From: Burkholderiaceae bacterium
Lineage (GTDB): Bacteria > Pseudomonadota > Gammaproteobacteria > Burkholderiales > Burkholderiaceae_C
Assembly (NCBI GenBank): GCA_031256125.1
Contig: JAIRRE010000074.1
Location: forward strand, 1 to 11,629
Direction: 5' to 3'
Length of the DNA: 11,629 nucleotides
Shown: positions 6,646 to 11,629 of the stretch, one piece after another
Layout: each line of letters begins with the position of its first letter
Numbering within the stretch: the stretch's first letter is position 1
Position numbers and translations under genes: made by a program
Notes under the pieces: model-generated
What the model was told of the DNA's origin: nothing
What the model saw: only the letters and a program-made list of their open reading frames with translations
Database searches by the model: none

Positions 6646-6710
6646 GTCCGGCGCAGATTAAGTGTGCTGCCATTGTGCATAGCTCTGCTGCCTTTTACCG
6701 GATGATTGCC

Positions 6711-7271
6711 ATGGAATCTTTTCACGGTACGACCATCGTCAGCGTACGGCGCAACACGCCGGCGGGCTGGCAAGTAGCGATAGGGGGCGATGGCCAGGTG
6801 ACCCTGGGCAACATCGTCGTCAAAGGGTCGGCGCGCAAGGTGCGCAAGCTCTATCACGGGCGGGTACTGGCGGGCTTCGCGGGCGCGACGGCCGATGCCT
6901 TCACGCTGTTCGAACGCTTCGAGGCCAAGCTCGACAAGCACCAGGGCCATTTAACGCGCGCGGCCATTGAACTGACCAAGGATTGGCGCACCGACCGCGT
7001 GCTGCGACGGCTGGAGGCGATGCTGGCCGTAGCCGACCGGGAAGCCTCGCTCATCATCACCGGCAATGGCGACGTGTTGGAACCCGAACATGGGCTGGTA
7101 GCCATCGGTTCGGGCGGCGCGTATGCGCAATCGGCGGCCAAGGCGTTGCTGGATCACACGGAAATGCCCGCCAGCCAGATCGTCAAAAAGGCCCTTGAAA
7201 TCGCGGGCGACCTGTGCATCTACACCAATCAGCATCACACCATCGAGGTGCTGGGGGAAGAAGGGCCGTAA
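6711..7271 (+). CDS. hslV: HslV (ClpQ) peptidase subunit of the HslUV protease
   Basis: HslV is the threonine peptidase that forms the proteolytic chamber of the ATP-dependent HslUV complex, degrading misfolded and regulatory proteins in the cytoplasm. The start [14 protein letters not shown] places the catalytic N-terminal threonine at residue 7, exposed after removal of a six-residue leader; in E. coli only Met precedes it. Short leaders of this kind (ending HG before TT) occur in betaproteobacterial HslV as I recall them. Other family motifs are [70 protein letters not shown] and [12 protein letters not shown]. The chosen protein has 186 residues. GTG at 6675 and ATG at 6702 are in frame upstream but have no homologous sequence. 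The Shine-Dalgarno is weak. hslU follows after 99 bp. Confidence 0.95.
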   Translation: MESFHGTTIVSVRRNTPAGWQVAIGGDGQVTLGNIVVKGSARKVRKLYHGRVLAGFAGATADAFTLFERFEAKLDKHQGHLTRAAIELTKDWRTDRVLRRLEAMLAVADREASLIITGNGDVLEPEHGLVAIGSGGAYAQSAAKALLDHTEMPASQIVKKALEIAGDLCIYTNQHHTIEVLGEEGP

Positions 7272-7272
7272 G

Positions 7273-7306
7273 CGAGGCGGCGGGAGAATCATTTGCGTCC
7301 GCCTTG
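7273..7306 (+). other. Inverted repeat and T-rich tract in the hslV-hslU gap
   Basis: CGAGGCGG (7273-7280) can pair with CCGCCTTG (7299-7306), including one G-U pair, around an 18-nt loop. A T-rich tract follows at about 7309-7337. It could act as an attenuator or 3' stabiliser between hslV and hslU, but the long loop makes it weak. The rest of the 99-bp gap shows no recognisable Shine-Dalgarno or convincing promoter. Confidence 0.2.
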
Positions 7307-7370
7307 GCTTTGATGTTTTATCTTTTTTCGTTTCCGTGCCCACCGCGGAATACTTAACGCTCAACCGCTT

Positions 7371-8708
7371 ATGTCTTCCATGACCCCGCAGGAGATCGTC
7401 TCCGAACTCAACCGCCACATCGTTGGCCAGTCCCAAGCCAAGCGCGCGGTGGCCATTGCGCTGCGCAACCGCTGGCGCCGTCAGCAGGTCGATGAAAAGT
7501 TGCGTGCCGAAATCACACCCAAAAACATCCTGATGATTGGCCCCACCGGCGTGGGCAAGACCGAGATCGCGCGCCGGCTGGCGCGCTTGGCTGGCGCGCC
7601 GTTCATCAAAGTGGAAGCAACCAAGTTCACCGAGGTCGGCTACGTCGGCAAGGATGTCGATTCGATCATCCGCGACCTGGCGGAGATGGCCGTCAAACAA
7701 GCGCGCGAAGCGGCCACGCGCGAAGTGCGTGTGCGCGCCGAGGATTTGGCCGAGGAGCGCATTCTGGATGTCCTGATTCCGCCAGCGCGGCAAGCCGAAG
7801 GCAACGCGGCGCAGGACGGCAAGGACGGCGCAGCGCGGCAAACTTTCCGCAAAAAGTTGCGCGAAGGGCAATTGAACGACAAGGAAATCGAAATCGAGTT
7901 GGCGCAGCCGCAAGCCACGCTGGAAGTAATGGGGCCGCCGGGCATGGAAGAAATGGCCGAGCAAATTCGGGGCATGCTCGGCAACACTGGCGGTCGCAAA
8001 AAAATGCGGCGCCTGAAAATCTCCGAAGCCATGCGCCTGCTCACCGACGAGGAGGCGGGCAAGCTGGTCAACGAGGACGACTTGCGCGCCGAGGCGCTAC
8101 AAAATCTGGAGCAAAACGGTATCGTTTTCATTGACGAAATCGACAAAGTGGCTGCGCGCAGTCTGGAAGGCGGAGGCAGCAGCGCCGACGTGTCGCGCCA
8201 GGGCGTGCAGCGCGACCTGCTGCCGCTGGTGGAAGGCACCACGGTCAGTACCAAATACGGCATGATTAAGACCGATCACATTTTGTTTATCGCTTCGGGC
8301 GCGTTTCACCTGTCCAAGCCCAGCGATTTGATCCCCGAATTGCAAGGGCGCTTGCCCATTCGCGTCGAATTGGCCTCGCTGTCGGTGGAGGACTTCAAGG
8401 CCATCCTCACCCAGACCGACGCCTCACTCTCGCGCCAGTATCAAGCGCTGCTGGCCACCGAGGGCGTAACGCTGGCCTTTACCGATGCGGGCATTGCGCG
8501 GCTGGCTGAAATCGCCTACGCGGTCAACGAACGCACCGAAAACATCGGCGCGCGACGGCTTTCCACGGTGATGGAGCGCTTGCTGGAAGAAGTCAGCTTC
8601 GACGCGACCCGGCTGCAAGGCCAGACCATCACCATTGATGTTCCGTTCGTCGATGCGCGGCTGGCCGAGTTGAGTGGTGACGAGGATTTATCACGCTACA
8701 TTTTATAG
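7371..8708 (+). CDS. hslU: HslU (ClpY) ATPase subunit of the HslUV protease
   Basis: HslU is the AAA+ hexamer that unfolds substrates and threads them into HslV. The 445-residue protein has all expected parts: sensor-like N-terminus [16 protein letters not shown], Walker A GPTGVGKT at 57-64, the pore loop GYVG at 90-93, a charged variable intermediate domain roughly 110-240, and Walker B FIDEID with Asp255/Glu256. [24 protein letters not shown] follows in the second half of the AAA core, with the C-terminal arginine motif [18 protein letters not shown]. It ends LSRYIL, the C-terminal tail that inserts into HslV. The ATG at 7371 gives the family-typical [10 protein letters not shown]; an ATG at 7380 is also possible. 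Neither has a Shine-Dalgarno. A lipoprotein gene starts 8 bp after the stop and is probably in the same transcript. Confidence 0.96.
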   Translation: MSSMTPQEIVSELNRHIVGQSQAKRAVAIALRNRWRRQQVDEKLRAEITPKNILMIGPTGVGKTEIARRLARLAGAPFIKVEATKFTEVGYVGKDVDSIIRDLAEMAVKQAREAATREVRVRAEDLAEERILDVLIPPARQAEGNAAQDGKDGAARQTFRKKLREGQLNDKEIEIELAQPQATLEVMGPPGMEEMAEQIRGMLGNTGGRKKMRRLKISEAMRLLTDEEAGKLVNEDDLRAEALQNLEQNGIVFIDEIDKVAARSLEGGGSSADVSRQGVQRDLLPLVEGTTVSTKYGMIKTDHILFIASGAFHLSKPSDLIPELQGRLPIRVELASLSVEDFKAILTQTDASLSRQYQALLATEGVTLAFTDAGIARLAEIAYAVNERTENIGARRLSTVMERLLEEVSFDATRLQGQTITIDVPFVDARLAELSGDEDLSRYIL

Positions 8709-8716
8709 AGCGACTC

Positions 8717-9193
8717 ATGCGCTTGAGACATGGCGTCGCAGCAGTTTCGATCTGCCTTCTGCTGCCTGGCTGCTCAGTGCTTGACGCGCTGCAAGTCGCT
8801 CCGCCACTGGACTACCAGTGCCCGTACGATCTGCGTTTTACCGCCCACCTGTATCGGGATATGGCCACGCTGGACGGAATGCGCGGTCACGCGGTGCTCA
8901 AACGCGTGATTCCGAGCGATTCCCAGGCCGCAGCGCCGCCATTGCGCTACGCTGACAACAGCGTGCGCGCCGAGTTTGGTCTGGGTGAACAAGGCCGTTT
9001 GGTGCGGCTGGATTACACCGGTATTCCCGATCCGATCTATTGCACGCACATCACGCTCGCCGACGTGCCGGTGATACCACCGCACGCTGTCAACTATGAC
9101 GGCCCCCGCCCACTGCCGCCCCGACCCGACCCGAACGCGCCGACGCAAACCAACCTCCGCACCCGCGACGGACAGCCCGTCAGAGTCGATTAG
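8717..9193 (+). CDS. Small lipoprotein with an MliC-like layout
   Basis: The 158-residue protein begins with a lipoprotein signal: basic MRLRH, a short hydrophobic core and the lipobox LPGC with Cys19; Ser at +2 predicts the outer membrane. The mature part has one further Cys pair, C35 and C109, bracketing a beta-rich stretch with RYADNSVRAEFGLGEQGRLVRLDY. That order (Y-x-C near the start, Arg-Tyr in the middle, Cys near the end) resembles MliC, the membrane-bound inhibitor of C-type lysozyme, but the match is by layout only and a plain uncharacterised lipoprotein is equally possible. The tail (about 120-158) is Pro-rich and probably disordered. It starts 8 bp after hslU with only a weak AGAG as ribosome site, suggesting co-transcription or coupling with hslU. 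It converges with nnrS across 110 bp. Confidence 0.75.
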   Translation: MRLRHGVAAVSICLLLPGCSVLDALQVAPPLDYQCPYDLRFTAHLYRDMATLDGMRGHAVLKRVIPSDSQAAAPPLRYADNSVRAEFGLGEQGRLVRLDYTGIPDPIYCTHITLADVPVIPPHAVNYDGPRPLPPRPDPNAPTQTNLRTRDGQPVRVD

Positions 9194-9303
9194 GCCGCAT
9201 CGGCAACCCGCTCTTGGCATTGCCATTTGCGCCGACGTTGCCAGTACCGGTATCCGAGACGTCACGTTGCCTTGGCCGGCTTGTGGCTGTGGCCGGACGC
9301 GCT

Positions 9304-10578
9304 TTACCGCGACACCCGCACCGGAATACGGCCGGAAATTTGCTGCGGCATGCGGTCGGCGCGGGGGCGAATCATCATCGGCAAGAATCGCCACAAATAC
9401 AGGGCGAAGGCGACTGTCCACGCTGCGGCGGCCATGTGCAGCGCAGGCAGTGACGCTGCCGTGGGCAGCAGCGCCATCAGCCGCAACACGGCGGCGGCGA
9501 TCACCAACGCATAGGCCGTAACCATGCTGCGGTCGGCCCGCAGCGGACGGCCCAGGTGGCCGAGCGCCGTGCGCGTAACCATACCGATGATGAGCGTGGC
9601 AAAACCGCCAACGCCGATAACGTGCGCGGGCCAGGCGGTGCGCACCGTCCAACCCAGCGCATACACCGCAGCCGCCAGTAAACCCGCGCCCAGCGCCGCA
9701 TAACCCGCGTACAGCACCCACAGCAGCGGTACCCGGCGTACCGCCCAAGGCCGCCATGCCGCTACCTGCCACAGCGACAGCACTCCAGCCACCGCCGAGA
9801 ACAGCGCCAGCCCCGGCTGCCAGCCCGCCAGCAGACTGCCGATGGCGAGCACACCTGCCGCCACCTGCCATTGGCCGCTGCGGGTGTGCATCGAAATCGT
9901 CAGCCCCGCCACGGCCCGCGAGGCGAAGAACGGAATCACGCGCCGCCCAATCAGCAGCGCGATTACCGCCATGCACAGCAGGCCAGCAGTCAAACGCTGC
10001 ATCAACAGCGCGTAGTCAGCAACGCGCCAAACGGCGTGCAAATACAGCGCATCCATTACGCACAGTCCCAGCAACAACATCGGTACGCCGTAATTGCGCT
10101 GGCTGCGGGATTTGACGATGGGTCGCGCCAACGCCAGCGCCGCACCCAGAAAAAACGCCAGGTCACACAACGCCGCAACAGCAAATGCACCCGCGCCAGG
10201 AATTAAAAACCCGATGCGCGCCACCAGCCACAGAGCGCACAGCGCGGCCAACCGCGGCCCTTGCAACGTAGTGATGCCGGTCCAGTTGCTGCCCGCCGTG
10301 AGCAGAAAGCCGGTGGCGATGGTGGCCACGAATCCCCACAGCATTTCGTGCGCGTGCCAAGTTACCCCGCCCATGATGCCGGTCAGGCCCCACGGCGCAT
10401 AAACCCACAGCAGGACACCTATCACGCCCCAAAAGCATCCCATCAAATACAGCGGACGGAAACCCAGTTCGAAAAACGCGCGCCAGCTCGGTGGAACGGA
10501 AGGGGGCCGCTGCGGCGCGGACGCGCCACGAAGGCCGATGGACGGGGAGGGTTCTTGAATACGCAGCAATTCAGTCAT
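9304..10578 (-). CDS. nnrS: NnrS family multi-pass membrane protein
   Basis: NnrS proteins are heme- and copper-containing polytopic inner-membrane proteins associated with nitric oxide metabolism and resistance to nitrosative stress; their exact chemistry is unclear. The 424-residue protein has a soluble N-terminal arm (1-35), then about twelve hydrophobic segments. Family landmarks are GFRPLYL (39-45), the W74-H-A-H-E78 box in VTWHAHEMLWGF, TGFLLTAGSNWTG, and a C-terminal HVIGVGG (His319) followed by TRTALGHLGRPL (His341). Histidines at 75, 77, 319 and 341 are plausible metal or heme ligands. No Shine-Dalgarno precedes the ATG, and no FNR/NNR-type box (TTGAT-N4-ATCAA) was found upstream, although such control is common for this gene. 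It stands alone, without nitrite or NO reductase genes nearby. Confidence 0.93.
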   Translation of the reverse strand: MTELLRIQEPSPSIGLRGASAPQRPPSVPPSWRAFFELGFRPLYLMGCFWGVIGVLLWVYAPWGLTGIMGGVTWHAHEMLWGFVATIATGFLLTAGSNWTGITTLQGPRLAALCALWLVARIGFLIPGAGAFAVAALCDLAFFLGAALALARPIVKSRSQRNYGVPMLLLGLCVMDALYLHAVWRVADYALLMQRLTAGLLCMAVIALLIGRRVIPFFASRAVAGLTISMHTRSGQWQVAAGVLAIGSLLAGWQPGLALFSAVAGVLSLWQVAAWRPWAVRRVPLLWVLYAGYAALGAGLLAAAVYALGWTVRTAWPAHVIGVGGFATLIIGMVTRTALGHLGRPLRADRSMVTAYALVIAAAVLRLMALLPTAASLPALHMAAAAWTVAFALYLWRFLPMMIRPRADRMPQQISGRIPVRVSR

Positions 10579-10687
10579 AGCGGGGGCGATCTTAAAAACC
10601 GTTCCGTACCCTTTGCAGGGATAGGGTTTAGGGCCGTTGCACGCCTTGTTAAAAAGCCGGGTGTCGGCCGCTTGATGCCGGGATCGG

Positions 10688-10716
10688 TTGGCAAACGCGG
10701 CAAAATCAGGAATATT
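10688..10716 (+). promoter_or_regulatory. Candidate promoter of the DUF1840 gene
   Basis: TTGGCA (10688-10693, 5 of 6) and AATATT (10711-10716, 4 of 6) are separated by 17 nt, the optimal spacing. The start point would fall near 10723, just before the AGGAGA ribosome site at 10724-10729, giving a very short leader. Confidence 0.45.
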
Positions 10717-10738
10717 TTCAACCAGGAGAATGTCCGCG

Positions 10739-11053
10739 ATGCTCTACAAATTTAAATCCCCAGTGGCAGCCGACGTCATCATGCTGCAACCCAACGCCGA
10801 AGAACTGCTCAAGATCATCGGCAAAACGCCTGGCATGGCAGGCATTGTCACCGCCGCGCAGGCACCCGCCGCCATCGCCGCGTTGCACGCCGAAATTGCG
10901 CGGCGCGAGGCCAAGTCCGAATCCGGCAACGACGCCAGCGTAAGCGCCCACGACGAAGATCAGATCATCTCGCTGCGCCACCGGGCCATGCCTTTCATCG
11001 ACCTGCTCGAATGCAGCAGCGCCGCCGGCAAGGATGTGGTATGGGGCGTGTAA
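10739..11053 (+). CDS. DUF1840 family small protein
   Basis: The 104-residue soluble protein begins MLYKFKSPVAADVIMLQPNA and ends FIDLLECSSAAGKDVVWGV, the two conserved ends of the DUF1840 family (PF08895 as I recall), known mainly from betaproteobacteria and without established function. Between them lies KIIGKTPGMAGIVTAAQAPAAIAAL, then a charged, Ser-rich variable spacer (about 60-80) and ISLRHRAMPF. An in-frame ATG at 10730 would add three residues, but AGGAGA (10724-10729) touches it; the ATG at 10739 has good spacing and matches the family start. A TTG further upstream (10688) coincides with the candidate -35 box. The protein is divergent from nnrS by 160 bp and followed 43 bp later by the pseudouridine synthase, so it may head a two-gene unit. 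Confidence 0.9.
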   Translation: MLYKFKSPVAADVIMLQPNAEELLKIIGKTPGMAGIVTAAQAPAAIAALHAEIARREAKSESGNDASVSAHDEDQIISLRHRAMPFIDLLECSSAAGKDVVWGV

Positions 11054-11096
11054 AAAACCTTCGGCCTGAAGCCGCGAACGTCATGCGCAACCTCCC

Positions 11097-11629
11097 ATGA
11101 TCCAGGACTTTGACTCTGCCGCGCCCGGCGATGCCGTGCGCTTGAATAAGCGCTTGGCGGATATGGGTCTGTGTTCCCGGCGCGAGGCCGATGTCTGGAT
11201 CGAGCGCGGCTGGGTGCAGGTTAATGGCCAAGCGGCCGGCATGGGCGTCAAGGTCTTGCCGTCCGACCGCGTGACGGTCGACCGATTGGCGAGCGCGCAA
11301 CAACAACAGCGCATCACGATCCTGCTGCACAAACCGGTCGGTTACGTCAGTGGCCAGGCTGAGGACGGTCACCGCCCCGCCGTGACGCTGATTCGCGCCG
11401 AAAGCCACTGGACGCGCGATGCGGCGCGCATTCGCTTCACGCCCGCGCAACTCAAGGGTCTAGCCCCTGCAGGGCGGCTGGACATTGATTCCACCGGCCT
11501 GCTGGTGCTAACGCAGGATGGGCGCATCGCGCGCCAACTCATCGGCCAAGCCTCAACGATGGAAAAAGAATATCTGGTGCGCGTGGCACTGGGCAGCGTG
11601 ACGCAAAACGTGCAAGCCGCTTGCGACCG
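11097..11629 (+). CDS. RsuA/RluB/E/F family rRNA pseudouridine synthase (3' end outside the window)
   Basis: This enzyme isomerises a specific uridine in rRNA to pseudouridine. The 177 visible residues show an N-terminal S4 RNA-binding domain (RLNKRLADMGLCSRREADVWIE, about 16-37, then VQVNGQ), the start of the catalytic domain (LLHKPVGYVSGQ), and the catalytic motif GRLDIDSTGLLVLTQDG with Asp129, followed by MEKEYLVRV. The motif set fits the RsuA/RluB/RluE/RluF group, and the S4 part looks most like RluF, which modifies 23S U2604, but the target uridine cannot be assigned safely. The frame is open to the window edge, so the C-terminus is missing. The ATG at 11097 is the first plausible start and has no Shine-Dalgarno. 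A 5-codon ORF (11083-11100) ends by overlapping this start as ATGA. Confidence 0.9.
   Translation, partial: MIQDFDSAAPGDAVRLNKRLADMGLCSRREADVWIERGWVQVNGQAAGMGVKVLPSDRVTVDRLASAQQQQRITILLHKPVGYVSGQAEDGHRPAVTLIRAESHWTRDAARIRFTPAQLKGLAPAGRLDIDSTGLLVLTQDGRIARQLIGQASTMEKEYLVRVALGSVTQNVQAACD

Noticed and set aside
6675..6710. Longer hslV starting at GTG 6675 or ATG 6702
   Set aside because: HslV needs its threonine near the N-terminus. The start at 6711 gives a short leader before TT, while the upstream extension has no family resemblance and no ribosome site.
6646..6710. A sigma-32 heat-shock promoter for hslV
   Set aside because: I looked for a CTTGAAA-type -35 with a CCCCAT-type -10 at suitable spacing and found none, nor a convincing sigma-70 promoter.
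6951..7964. 337-residue minus-strand frame opposite hslV and hslU
   Set aside because: It is a shadow of real genes; the composition is typical of antisense translation and no motif is visible.
9194..9303. A terminator between the lipoprotein gene and nnrS
   Set aside because: Only scattered 5-6 bp complementarities such as GGCAA/TTGCC were seen, with no U-run. No specific terminator can be supported.
11083..11100. Five-codon ORF ending in ATGA over the pseudouridine synthase start
   Set aside because: It could couple translation to the next gene, but it has no Shine-Dalgarno and such short frames arise easily by chance; there is no conservation to lean on.

Overview
The window looks like ordinary chromosomal DNA of a betaproteobacterium, most likely in or near the order Burkholderiales. 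The clues are a moderately high-GC coding bias, a DUF1840-type small protein (a family I know mainly from betaproteobacteria), a stand-alone NnrS, and the protein sequences of AceA, HslV and HslU. No mobile element, CRISPR array, tRNA or rRNA was recognised. The genus cannot be fixed from sequence reading alone.

Left part (1-3169). An AT-rich, palindrome-dense control region (about 55-160) precedes aceA (isocitrate lyase, glyoxylate shunt). aceA ends at a perfect bidirectional terminator that it shares with two minus-strand genes: an uncharacterised 8-helix membrane protein built from four copies of one repeat, and a small outer-membrane lipoprotein with YXWGXW-type repeats. The lipoprotein gene is divergent from thrS. 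The intergenic space between them holds an operator-like inverted repeat that overlaps a candidate thrS promoter.

Middle part (3170-6645). This is the classical translation operon thrS-infC-rpmI-rplT (threonyl-tRNA synthetase, IF3, L35, L20). infC begins with the rare codon ATC, so any annotation limited to ATG/GTG/TTG would lose its first 47 residues. A 205-nt infC-rpmI spacer is packed with hairpins and looks like a regulatory leader for the ribosomal protein genes. The operon closes at an elaborate three-tier terminator; pheS and pheT, which often follow rplT, are absent.

Right part (6646-11629). hslV-hslU (the HslUV/ClpYQ protease) is followed 8 bp later by a small lipoprotein with an MliC-like layout. 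nnrS (a membrane protein linked to nitric oxide) lies on the minus strand, converging with that lipoprotein gene and divergent from a DUF1840 gene, which is followed by the start of an RsuA/RluB/E/F-family rRNA pseudouridine synthase cut by the window edge.

No clear novel multi-gene system is present. The points most worth a second look are the four-repeat membrane protein, the structured infC-rpmI leader, the non-canonical infC start and C-terminal tail of IF3, and the tandem operator-like repeats in front of aceA. Several genes (thrS, hslV, hslU, nnrS and the pseudouridine synthase) lack a good Shine-Dalgarno sequence.
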